From Macropodus opercularis (lineage: Eukaryota; Chordata; Actinopteri; Anabantiformes; Osphronemidae): DNA of 64,000 nt. The stretch lies in contig CM061102.1 in the NCBI GenBank assembly GCA_030770545.1, positions 11,710,501 to 11,774,500 of the forward strand. The letters are read 5' to 3'. Below, piece by piece: positions 1 through 10,625 of this stretch. The notes beneath the pieces are model-generated. The model saw only the letters and a program-made list of their open reading frames with translations. It was not told the origin of the DNA and did no database searches. Position numbers and translations under genes: made by a program. Positions within the stretch are counted from its first letter, which is position 1; the number at the start of each line of letters is the position of its first letter.

Positions 1-1364
1 TATGTCAGACAAACTAAGTTGATTATCCAATAATACCCCTGAGGAGATCAGAGGGATAAATATAACTCTCTATTCATATCCATGCACTGGTCACGATTGG
101 CTGGAGAAGTTTCAGTTAGGACAACAGGAGACGACCCAAATTGCCTTTCCAAAGCTCATATTTGTCTTATTTTAAAAATTTCTGATGTATGATCCATCTA
201 AAGACAGATAAGCAAAATTCCCCCCACTCTTTGATTTACTGAGACAATATCTGCTGCACTGCCATGAAACCATGAAAGAAAAAATCTGATCATTTTAGTT
301 ACTAGTCACTTTTAAATTATATACAATATTTACTAATATATTACTATGTAACGTGGTAAACCTTAGAGTAATTAAACTTAGCCCGCCATTTACCAGCAAC
401 TATATTTAATAAATAAAATGAATACATTTAATAACAGTAACCACGTCCTATAATGTTCAGTCGTACAGACAGTACTGGGTAAAGCTAAATGACCTTTATC
501 TGCAATGTAACAATTTTCACTCAAAGTTAATCAAAGATAAAACAAATGCAAACTCCTGAAACTGGTTTATTGTTCCTTCACTTTGTTTATTGTAGATGTT
601 GATGGAGTTACACTTTGCAAGCAGGTTCATTAATGCAACCAGAGGGAAATAAAGTAATGTCCCTACTGTTAGTAAGCACAAGGATGGGGCAATGCAGTGG
701 CCTTTACATACATATATCCACTATGACATCATAATATTTTATAGGGAAGAAATTGTGTATATTTGTTTATAAATGTGTAAAGGGTCAAACAGTGCATTTA
801 ACAGTACGTAATACTACTCACACAAGCAGTACATCGTATACAGGTATGCAGACATACTAAGTAGCCTTTTGTTTTCAGCAGAGAAAAGATAGAAAATATC
901 TATATTTGCATACTACAACTATACTACTATATACTATTTATTATAAGTCTACACAACGACATGAGTGAATGAATGGACTGATTTTAGCTGTAGGAGATGT
1001 TGCAATGTACACTGAAATATACTGTATAATACAATACAGATGTTATTCCCTTATGCTAAATTTTTACTAAACTGGTATTGTTTACACTAATCAAATTCTT
1101 AAGCTGTATGTCATGTTATTATTTCTCTGAGTGTGGCTTTTTTATCCAGAAACAAAAGAAGTGCGTAGTGTGTTTAGATACAGTCTAACAAGAACACGAC
1201 CAGACTAAGTACAGTAAATCCACTACTGTATGTCCTAAAGTTGCGGTTTACTGCTTTTTAACACTATTAGTGGTTCCATGAGGTTCCGCCAACCTCCGCT
1301 GGTAAACAAAGATCAAAGTAGATGCTGTGATTTTAGACCCAGTGGACTGTGAACCATGTCACTG
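1..1364. other. 3' flank of the histidine-rich gene, no coding sequence seen
   Basis: AT-rich sequence downstream of the stop codon. Minus-strand AATAAA signals (plus TTTATT) occur at 937-942, 586-591 and 566-571. The one at 937 would give a 3' UTR of roughly 0.4 kb, the pair near 570-590 about 0.8 kb. I cannot choose between them. No open reading frame or RNA gene is recognised. Confidence 0.4.
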
Positions 1365-4300
1365 TCACAGCTGTGTTCGCTCCCCTCTCAACACCTCGTC
1401 TGGAATCCCTCCTGTCCAGCCATGCACCTCCACTCTGCCTTGACCTTTTACTTCACTGGACTGCGGCTCACATTTGAAGTGCGTGAGTATCTGCTCAGCT
1501 GACTGCAGGCTGGTTACGTTGGTATCCTCTCCTGACGTGTGGCTTTCAGGCTTCCTCCCAGTAGACGCCTCCTTGTCATTGCTTGTTCTCCAATGATGAA
1601 TGATCTCATTATCTAAATCCTCCATAGCTTCATTCCCCGAATGGTGGAGGTTCATCATGGCCTCTGTGCCTCTTAGCTCCTTTTGCATGTGATGCCGTGC
1701 CAGAGGAATTTCCTCCAGGCTAGCTGACCGGATCAGGATGGCAGAGCCAAGGTTTGGACTTGTGGGGATCCTGTAATTGCCCTCACATGTGGTGACATCA
1801 GATCGATTCTTGTAGCTAGAAGGGTAACCTATCGATTGAGGGGTTGGCAAAATCCCACTTTGGATGGTGAACTGGAGATGAGGTATCTGTCGTGGATATG
1901 GAGAGGGTTGTCTGACAATTTCCTCGCCTCCTGACTCACTGTCCTTGTCCAATTCGACCTGGTGTGTCCATGGTTGACCTCTGGTTGACCCTGTCATTAT
2001 AAACCGAGGGGTTTCTTCTCCCATCTCGGACCAGTCTGATTCCTCCTCCTCAGGGACTGACCCCAGAGATTGTTCCTGCACAGCGGTTTTGGCTTTTTCA
2101 TAGTGATGGCTGTCCATGAACTGTGCTGGAGGGGGAGTGATAGGGTGAACCACTTGAACAGTGGCATCATCTAATGGAAAATGGAGGTTTGTTTTATGCG
2201 GCAAAGACGTAACCTACCAGAAAATAGACATGATATTTGATCAGTTTTTTAATTAAACTTTCATATCTGCTCTGTCTGCAGCCTAAGGAGGAAGGGCTTA
2301 CATCTGATGTTTCCACACTGTTGGTAAATTTTACATCAGCAAGCTGCTCCGTCAGTACTAAAATACGCCGATTCAACCTCTCTCGTTCTCCTTCCAAATT
2401 ATGAACCTAACACAAAAAGAAGCACAGTTGTCACAAATACAGCTAAAAATAAAAATAGGCATCGTGTTATTACATCTGAGTAAACACAGTAGATAAAGGA
2501 TCCTCCATTTCAGCTCACGCACAAAACATATAGAAATATTTGCCATCTCACCACTGAGTGAAGCTTTTGCTCTAGAAGATTGTTGGTCTGTTGTGTGGAG
2601 GAGCAGTTGTCGTGTAGACTATAAGAAGGGGCAGACATTACAACAGTATATTGTGGTACATCATTTATTAAGTATGCAGAACATCATACTCAGCATCTGC
2701 TTACTTCTTGATCTCCTCCGTGAGGCTGCCGAGCTCCATACGTGTCCTCTGAAGCTCTGTCTCCAAAAGCTTTTGACTGCTCATGAATTCCTCTCCTAAA
2801 CACTCCATCCTCACCGCTGTCTTCAGCAAGCTTTGATGCAGACCCTTGTTCTGCTCCTGTAGTATCCTGTGAGGACGAATGCAAAACAAGGCTCTACAGC
2901 CTTTAGACACTGAACGACAAGCAATTCACATTAAAATAATTAGAGCAAGTATATAATTATGTTATGTAAGTACAATATCCCTGTCACACTTACATGATTG
3001 GACCTAGCTCATGAGGCTTTTCCTGGATCAAAATAATCAAAAGAAAACAAAATATACACTTGGTGAAAATTAGCCAAAAATAACTAATAATTAAAATGTA
3101 TGAAAAAAATATATAATTAATTTTAAATGCAAACTGTGTAACTTATTGTGGGTAATAATCTATTGTTTTTAATGATGTGAGCACTGTTGCCCAAATCAAT
3201 AGACAATGGTTGCATAAGCTGTAAATCAGGCAAATTAAACATGAACTATTGACTAGTGAACTGTCAATACTTTCTTAATGAGAACAGAGCAACTGGTGAT
3301 TCAAATAAAATGCAGGTTAAAACTAATGCCATACTTGATGTAATGTTGAGCTGGTAAAGCTTGTCTGTTCTTCATCCTGTCTGAAGAGGCTGCTTGTATC
3401 CCTGGATAAATCTGTCTTCCTGTGTGAAAGGAGACTGTCTACAGAATGCCCCAGTAAATAAACACTATTTTCATTGTTGGTTTTGGAGCTGGCCTGGTTA
3501 AGGTGTGTTTCAGCATAATGTCCTTGATGACTTGTGTCACTATAATCTCCATGTTGGTGAAATTCACTATGCTGGACTGGACTGTGGTGGTCTCCATGCT
3601 GATGTTGATGGACTGGACTGTGGTGGTCTCCATGCTGATGTTGATGGACTGGACTGTGGTGGTCTCCATGCTGATGTTGATGGACTGGACTGTGGTGGTC
3701 TCTATGTTGATGGACTGGAGTGAGGTGGTCTCCATGCTGATGGACTGGACTGTCGTGGTCTCCATGTTGATGGACTGGATTAAGGTGGTCTCCATGTTGA
3801 TGCTGATGGACTGGACTGTCGTGGTCTCCATGTTGATGGACTGGACTGAGGTTGTCTCCATGTTGATGCTGATGGACTGGACTGAGGTGGTCTCCATGTT
3901 GATGGACTGGACTATGGTGCTCTCCATGTTGATGGACTGGACTGAGGTTGTCTCTATGTTGATGGACTGGAGTGAGGTGGTCTCCATGTTGATGGACTGG
4001 ACTGAGGTGGTCTCCATGTTGATGGACTGGACTGTGGTGGTCTCCATGTTGATGGGCTGGACTGTGGTGGTCTCCATGCTGATGGACTGGACTGAGGTGG
4101 TCTCCATGTTGATGGACTGGACTGAGGTGGTCTCCATGTTGATGGACTGGACTGAGGTGGTCTCTATGTTGATGGGCTGGACTGTGGTGGTCTCCATGCG
4201 GATGGACTGGACTGAGGTGGTCTCCATGTTGATGGACTGGACTGTGGTGGTCTCCATGTTGATGGACTGGACTGTGGTGGTCTCCATGTTGATGGACTGG

Positions 4301-7300
4301 ACTGTGGTGGTCTCTATGTTGATGGACTGGACTGTCGTGGTCTCCATGTTGATGGACTGGATTAAGGTGGTCTCCATGTTGATGCTGATGGACTGGACTG
4401 TCGTGGTCTCCATGTTGATGGACTGGACTGAGGTTGTCTCCATGTTGATGCTGATGGACTGGACTGAGGTGGTCTCCATGTTGATGGATTGGACTATGGT
4501 GCTCTCCATGTTGATGGACTGGACTGAGGTTGTCTCTATGTTGATGGACTGGAGTGAGGTGGTCTCCATGTTGATGGACTGGACTGAGGTGGTCTCCATG
4601 TTGATGGACTGGACTGTGGTGGTCTCCATGTTGATGGGCTGGACTGTGGTGGTCTCCATGCTGATGGACTGGACTGAGGTGGTCTCCATGTTGATGGACT
4701 GGACTGAGGTGGTCTCCATGTTGATGGACTGGACTGAGGTGGTCTCTATGTTGATGGGCTGGACTGTGGTGGTCTCCATGCGGATGGACTGGACTGAGGT
4801 GGTCTCCATGTTGATGGACTGGACTGAGGTGGTCTCTATGTTGATGGACTGGACTGTGGTGGTCTCCATGTTGATGGACTGGACTGTGGTGGTCTCCATG
4901 GTGATGGACTGGACTGTGGTGGTCTCCATGGTGATGGACTGGACTGTGGTGGTCTCCATGGTGATGGACTGGACTGAGGTGGTCTCCATGTTGATGGACT
5001 GGACTGAGTTGGTCTCCATGGTGATGTACTGGACTGTGGTGGTCTCCATGCTGATGGACTGGACTGTGGTGGTCTCCATGGTGATGGACTGGACTGAGGT
5101 GGTCTCCATGGTGATGGACTGGACTGAGTTGGTCTCCATGGTGATGTACTGGACTGTGGTGGTCTCCATGTTGATGCTGATGGACTGGACTGTGGTGCTC
5201 TCCATGGTGATAGGGATGGCCTGGCTTGAGATGTTGATGGTGATGCTGATTGCTTTGAGTATGGAGGTCCTTATGGTGATAATGAGGATCTGGACTGGGA
5301 TGGTCTCCAAGGTGACTCTGCTGAATTTCACTGTGGTGGTCTCCTTGATGATGCCAATGGCTTGGACTATGATGGTCTTGATGGTGATGGTCACCTTGGT
5401 GACGGTGATGGATTGGATTGTGGCGATCTCCATGGTGATGTTTAAGAGAGTCACTGTGGTGGTCTCTGTGATGATGGTGAGGGGTTGAACTCTGGGGGCT
5501 TCCATGATGATGACGGCCAGGGCTGTGATGATGGACAGGGCCTTGTTGATCCTGAGGATGGTGATGATGAGTTGAGTTGTGGTGATCTCTGAGCTTATCT
5601 CCATGGTCACTGCATTGGCTGTGATGTCCATGGTGATAAGGTATAGTAGAGTGTTCTCTGTTTTTGTGGTGATGGTGACCTGCACTGTGATGATCTCCTT
5701 GGTGATGTGTTGAGGAGTGGTGACCTAGGTTGTAGTGGGCTCCATGGTGTTGAGCATGACCATGGTGGTCTCCGTGATGATGGTGACAAGCAGAATCATG
5801 ATGGTCTCCATAGTGATGAGAATGAGCTGCATTGTGGTGGTCATAGTGGTCAGTGGAGCTGTGGAGGTCTCTGTGATGATGATTATGGGCAGTGTGCTGG
5901 TGGCCTCTGTACTGATGAGAAGCGTGGTGGGGATCTCCATGACAATAGATAGGTATGTGGTGATGGTAATGGCTGATGTTGTGACGGCCCCTGTGGTGGT
6001 GGTGTTGACTTGGGCTATTGCATTCTTCATGGTGATGGTGGCTAGAAGATTGGTCTTTTTGGTGATGGTGATGGTAGTGTTTATAAGAAGGTGGATAGGA
6101 TGGATGCTGAGGTGTATGAAGCCGTGAGTGACATCTTTTCAAACAAGTAATATCAGTGCAGCTTTTAGGCCTGTGGCACAAGGGATGGGGCGATTCTGCA
6201 GAATTGTGACTTATATGGTGGTGAAAAGATTTACTATGAGAAAGTCGAGTAGAGTGACTGCTCGTGTGGGAGTACTTGCTGGAACTAACTGAATCTTCAC
6301 TCGCCGGCCTACTATCCTGCTCACCGTGATTCTCAGAGCTGCAGTCTATCCTACTAGATCTAACAGGGGTCTGCCGTGGGCTGCAGGGCCTCTGAGCATC
6401 TGTAACCCCAAGAGTTGTGAGTCTCATTGGGCTGAGCACCTGCCTAGTGATCTCATTAAGAAAGGCAGAGAACTTCATTTTTTCTTTCATTAAATTCTTT
6501 CTGGCTTCACTTCTCCTCCTCTCTTGTTCACTTTCATCTTCATTTCCATGCTCTTCTTTTTCCTTGGGCCTAGTCAGAGCCTCCATGGATTTGGCTTTGC
6601 GGAAACTTCCATCATTTCCCGGCCCTCTTATAATCCTCCGGCTGCATTTTGAGGTGCCCTGGGTACAGGCAGCACGGCATTGCGATGACTGACCTTTCTC
6701 CCGCTTCGCTTGGTGCCTGTTTACAGAACCCCTTTTATCTATCAAGGGGGCCGTGTCATCGCCTACATCAAAATACTTATTCTTCCTAGAAATGTCAGTA
6801 CAGGACTGTGAATGCTGAGCCTTCTTAAGGCGATATTTATCCAAACACTCACTACTGTTCTCAGACGACAGACTAGAGGAAGAGGAGGAGGACGAAGAAG
6901 AGGAAGAAAACGAAGAAGAAGAATAGGAGGATGAAGACAGAGAAGAAGAGGATGGTGATGTAGAGGAAGAAGAAGAGGAGGAAGATGAAAAGGAGCCACT
7001 TGAAGTACTCAGAGAAACAGGGTGATGGTTTTGCTTGTGATAGTGGTGATGAGAACGAGAACGATGAGTCTTGTCATGGTCAAATTGATGTTGAGGGTCA
7101 CTGAATATGTTGTCCTCTGCTGCTGAATGGGTGCTATTTCAAAACGGAAACATCAATGTTAAAGTCAGATAATGGATTTTTTAATCCTTTCTATGTAAAT
7201 GTCATGTATGTTTGCATGTTTTAAAATGGTACATAACAGGCAGGTAATTATAAAACAAAAACTCTGACACTTACTCGTGGGTATCGTCGTCTGGCTGACG

Positions 7301-7453
7301 TAACTTTTGCTGCGGGTGATGGTGACGGTGTTTTATTTGTGGAGATTTTGCCGTAGCAGTCTTACTGCGCTTGTGGTCTTTTTCTTGTTGGTCACACATT
7401 GTTCGTGTTACCTGAAATGGTTCTCTGCTGAGTTTTACTGGAACAATATTCAT
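1365..7453 (-). CDS. Histidine-rich repeat protein with TJAP1/BEGAIN-like C-terminal coiled coil (about 1729 aa, 7 coding exons)
   Basis: Spliced model read from the minus strand: exons 7453-7275 (ATG at 7453), 7133-3335, 3022-2994, 2866-2705, 2618-2552, 2406-2302 and 2213-1365. All introns are GT-AG, phases agree at each junction, and the total is divisible by three with no internal stop. Order in the protein: basic, His-containing N-terminus (1-60); serine tract (about 95-150); a block containing SAFLNEITRQVLSP (about 280-303); a His-rich region (about 356-1276) whose core (about 702-1248) is a ten-residue repeat HQHGDHxSPV; then a coiled coil (about 1327-1447) and an acidic/proline-containing tail to 1729. 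The coiled coil (ETELQRTRMEL..., TNNLLEQKLHSV, RRILVLTEQLADVK) lines up, from memory, with the TJAP1/PILT and BEGAIN coiled coil (LELELGQSREEL, TNQELEDKLH, EIVELTNKLLDAK), which is found in junctional and synaptic scaffold proteins. Function is unknown. His-rich runs could bind zinc or drive condensation, but that is inference. Gene structure is well supported; family assignment is moderate. Confidence 0.82.
3570..5205 (-). repeat. Coding minisatellite, 30-bp unit (some 36-bp), about 50 copies
   Basis: The plus strand shows a head-to-tail unit of about 30 bp built on tctccatgttgatggactgg followed by a variable ten bases. Read on the minus strand it encodes HQHGDHxSPV, where x is H, L, D or Q/N variants. 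Some units are 36 bp and add an extra HQ pair. Substitutions such as GDHLTPV, RDNLSPV and GEHHSPI recur in the same order, which reveals a higher-order block of 582 bp. The period is a multiple of three, so copy-number change does not shift the frame. Confidence 0.95.
3745..4908 (-). repeat. Tandem 582-bp higher-order duplication inside the minisatellite
   Basis: Two rare landmarks recur at exactly 582 bp. The variant tgtcgtgg is at 3751 and 4333, and the variant catgcgga is at about 4196 and 4778. The order of unit variants between them (including the 36-bp units) is the same in both copies, so a block of roughly 19 units was duplicated as one piece. Divergence between copies is a few substitutions, for example one Ile/Val difference. 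Exact edges are uncertain because the repeat continues on both sides. Confidence 0.85.
6860..6995 (-). repeat. Serine-rich low-complexity tract in the histidine-rich protein
   Basis: On the minus strand this is a pyrimidine-rich TCC/TCT/TCA tract encoding an almost pure serine run with a few Thr, Pro, Tyr, Phe and Leu. It lies in frame between the acceptor at 7134 and the SSENSSECLDKYRLKK stretch. Such tracts are typically disordered and prone to slippage. Confidence 0.8.
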
Positions 7454-7788
7454 CCCTGAGGAAATATTTTTCACGTTGTTATATGATCCATTGTCTCAAA
7501 AGTATTACACTTCCATTTACAAAATGTATACAAAATGGCAAAACTTCAACCTAATTCCATTTTTTCTGTTACTGAGGTAATTAGGAAAAAAAATATTTAA
7601 ATTGTTGACTATTAATTCTTCATAAAACATAATAATGTAGTGAAACAGCCATGTGCAAACAAAATACAACTTACACTATATAAGTCTTAGCATTTTAATA
7701 CTTGTCATAATTAAAGTAACTTCTATTGCTTAACACATCTGATTCAGATATTTATCTTATTTAGCATATTCCCAACGTCTGTACTCAC

Positions 7789-7870
7789 GTTCTGAAAGAA
7801 GCCACAGGAAAGAGAAATGCGCTCATTGAAGCGGGAACCAAAAACACTGTGACTATGTGTCTGGGAGGCA
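7789..7870 (-). other. Probable 5' untranslated exon of the histidine-rich gene
   Basis: A consensus splice donor, GTGAGT, lies at 7788-7783 on the minus strand, upstream of the first coding exon, whose acceptor is CTCAG at 7460-7456. The upstream edge is not visible and is given approximately. This exon carries an ATG at 7826 in a frame that ends with TGA at 7394-7392 after splicing, so it would act as an upstream ORF rather than the main start. No TATA box stands out in the 7.87-8.0 kb flank. Confidence 0.45.
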
Positions 7871-9303
7871 CCTTCTAAATGAAGTAGGAAGCACGTGTGA
7901 AACATTCACACATCAGTCACACATCAATGTGTGAGCCTGTGCCAACCAATGGCAGGGGGAGCAGTTAATGAACGCAACTGCTCTAAACTGTAATGAACTG
8001 TTCTTTATATTGTTTTGTGTAGCGTCAAGTGGAAATAAATGATACAAAAGGTACATTTAATTAACATACGGTTTTCCTGTGGTCTTTGATAATGAATGGA
8101 CCAATAAAATCTGTAATCTGGGACCTCATACGTATAATTTAATGGTTCTCTTTAGTAAACCATTTAATATCTATCATCTGTTTCATTGTAGCAGAAAACT
8201 AAAGCTCCACATTCATCACAAGGGTTTGTTTTTATGACTGTGGTCATAGACTACAGGAAAATTCGCTACATACAGTTTGCACATTAACTACAAAGTGGCA
8301 CACTATTGATCAGGTTGTGCCTATTATGTCAGTGCAATGGGAGATCTAATAACTCAGACTTACTGGGAAATACATTGAACTCCAATACTGTGACAAAGGC
8401 AATTATGCAGCAGAAGATATCATGACGTTATATTTAAGCACTCATGACTTTCATATGTCAGGAAATATATTGGACAACTTAAATTACAGCTGTGCTGTGT
8501 TCACAAGTGCTCCATCTGTCATCGCCATCGTAATTCAGCATCATGTATAACCTACATGCCGTCGGCAGCTTTCCCTGCATCAATTTAACATGGCTCAGAT
8601 CCACTGACAATCAATAGCTAACCTACGCTGCTGTTACAGTGACAAACACAATGGAAAGTTACAGGAGGCAACTAACACTGACATTTACATTTAAGGCGGG
8701 TTATTACAAGGACTCTAAAGGACAGTAATACGAAAGCCTGATGATGAACACAGTAGCATCTGTGCTGAAACACTGCCAGTGCCTCAGGGAAGTATATTCT
8801 GAATGTAGTTCAATAAAAATAACTAAAGTTTATCAAGCAGAAATATGAAGAGACTAGAGAAGCGGTAGTTATCAACTCTGCTTCAGGATGATAGATACAC
8901 TCACATTTTATTCTGAATGTAAATTGTCAATTAACTCAAGTACTGTACTTTAGCGTTCTGGGTTAGATGCTGTTTATCTGCTTAATTTGATGACGTCTGA
9001 GGACTGAGGCCTACTGCATATGTGTCTAACAAGTAACAGTGAGCAACATGGATGGTAATATTTTTTGCTCAAAAAACAAAATGACAACTTTGACAAAACA
9101 AACAATGGCCCTATTTGTGCCTGTGTTTTACACAGAAAAGACAATTAAGCCTCTGATTCTATGTACAAGTGTACACGACGTTCCAAACAGGGATCTGGAC
9201 AGATGATACACTGATGTTTATCTTTAAGAGACAAAGAATTGCCATGAAAGGAATTCATTTAGGCCTTTATTATTATACACTGGGGTGCACTTTTCACAGA
9301 ACA
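7871..9303. other. Intergenic/promoter side of the histidine-rich gene, no gene seen
   Basis: This 1.4-kb stretch between the putative 5' exon of the histidine-rich gene and the retroelement insertion holds no credible coding exon. A CACGTG E-box core lies at about 7892-7897. The rest is AT-rich without strong structure. Confidence 0.4.
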
Positions 9304-9605
9304 TTCATTCATTCATTCATCTTGGGTCTTGGGTGAGCTGGAGCCTATTCCAGCTGGCTGTGGGCGAGAGGCAGGGTTCACCCTGGACAGGTCGCCAGTC
9401 TGTCGCAAGGCCACACATATAGACGCACAAGTCACAGTCGCGCACACACTCACACCTACGGGCAATTTAGAGTTTCCAATCAGCCTAACTGCATGTCTTT
9501 GGGAGGAAGCCAGAGACTCCGGAGAGAACCCACATGCAGACTCCACACAGAAAGGCCACAATCGAATCGAACCCCGGGACCTGCTAACCACACCACCGTG
9601 CCCCC
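9304..9605 (-). mobile_element. Short non-autonomous retroelement copy (SINE/RTE-like) with 12-bp target-site duplication
   Basis: A 302-bp insertion bounded by the perfect direct repeat tttcacagaaca at 9292-9303 and 9606-9617. One end is a short (ATTC)n tail, which reads (GAAT)n at the 3' end of the minus strand. The body contains phrases I recognise from a dispersed repeat found throughout fish genomes, such as ccctggacaggtcgccagtc, actcacacctacgggcaatt and catgcagactccacacagaa. It has no coding capacity of its own. Tail plus target-site duplication indicate target-primed reverse transcription. I cannot name the family from sequence alone. Confidence 0.8.
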
Positions 9606-9617
9606 TTTCACAGAACA

Positions 9618-10256
9618 ATAATTTGAAATAAACTATTCCTCTATTCTCTGCAATAACGATGTTGTTTTTGTTATTTGAGGCATGTTACAGATTGATCACA
9701 GCTATCAGGCAAATTAACACAAACAGCTTTAGAACTCATATTTACAACACATCATTTTGAGATGCCTTCAACTTAATGCAGCAAAGTTGAATCTTAATTT
9801 ATTGAAAATGCTGTTACTCGAGTGCCAATACTGCTTTGAAAAAGTGCAACAATATATATAATCAATATGCTGCTTACAGGCAGCAAGATATACACAAGCT
9901 ACTTTGTTTTAGCATGTATTTATATATTATTATATGACAATTCAGACAACATAGTAGTGTCATTTAATGATCAAAAATCATCAGGAAAATGTACACACAG
10001 TATGTATGACAAACCTAAAAGCAACAATGGTACAAGTAACACAAACACCCATAAATAGCGTTATAGTAATTAAATGTGGGGGATCTCATTCCAGTTGTGA
10101 GGGCGGCCTCTTCTCTGAAAGAGATATGCACGAGGCCACTCGATTCAAATCAACAAGTCAGTCCATTTATAACCATACCAAGGTAACTGAACGTTATGTG
10201 GCTGCTCATAACTACTCACATTTCTGCCGGCAAAGGTTTTTTCAGCATTAACTGTG
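9618..10256. other. Intergenic DNA between the insertion and zfpl1, no gene seen
   Basis: AT-rich DNA with no supported coding exon. Short open frames here have no splice context or recognisable composition. Confidence 0.4.
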
Positions 10257-10262
10257 TTTATT
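10257..10262 (-). terminator. zfpl1: Candidate polyadenylation signal for zfpl1
   Basis: A minus-strand AATAAA hexamer lies about 365 bases downstream of the zfpl1 stop codon, which is a reasonable 3' UTR length. It is assigned from the hexamer alone. Confidence 0.35.
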
Positions 10263-10625
10263 TGGTTTCTACTGAACTTCAACGAATGTTAGGTGGGCAT
10301 GTAGTATAAACACACCGTTCATTGTCAATAGCTATTCAAAGCATCAATAGCTGGATTTTTGTCCAAATGTTTTTGCCCTCACCATTGGGGTTCGTGGGCT
10401 GCTTAGCTATAATCACAGGAACAGATATTTTTATGAAGGACCCTGACTGAGGGTAGTGAATGGAACAAGCAACTGGCTCCATTCTAAATAGACGCTTTCT
10501 TTTCAAGCTGGCTCAACAGCTCCCTCTGTAGAGTTAGCCATGTACTGAAAAGTCACATTTTGGCTTGTTCTACAGTCTTGCTTTGTGTAACACGAAAGAA
10601 AAAGAAATAAATTCAGTTTTTTACA

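Larger units (their letters stand above)
3335..7133 (-). other. Giant 3.8-kb internal coding exon of the histidine-rich gene
   Basis: This single exon encodes most of the protein. The acceptor is AG at 7135-7134 and the donor is GT at 3334-3333, next to a codon ending in Gln. The correct frame continues upstream of the TTG at 6844 through a serine-rich stretch to the acceptor, joining the previous exon by a split Asp codon (GA + C). Other frames are also open over the repeat because the repeat unit is a multiple of three. Only this frame stays open across the non-repetitive flanks and splices to exons on both sides. Confidence 0.8.

Noticed and set aside
2194..2397. Read-through of the exon at 2406-2302 into the following intron
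   Set aside because: A GT donor (GAT|GTAAGC) at 2301 and an AG acceptor at 2214 keep phase 0 and join to the last exon, whereas read-through meets a stop.
3503..5488. 661-codon plus-strand open frame over the minisatellite
   Set aside because: It stays open only because of the 30-bp periodicity, has no support in the flanks, and lies antisense to a well-supported spliced gene.
3439..5685. 748-codon minus-strand open frame rich in METTTVQSIN-like repeats
   Set aside because: It is the shifted frame of the same repeat. It does not connect to splice sites, whereas the His-rich frame splices cleanly on both sides.
9313..9631. Two opposing open frames of about 100 codons
   Set aside because: Both lie within the retroelement insertion and reflect its sequence rather than a gene.
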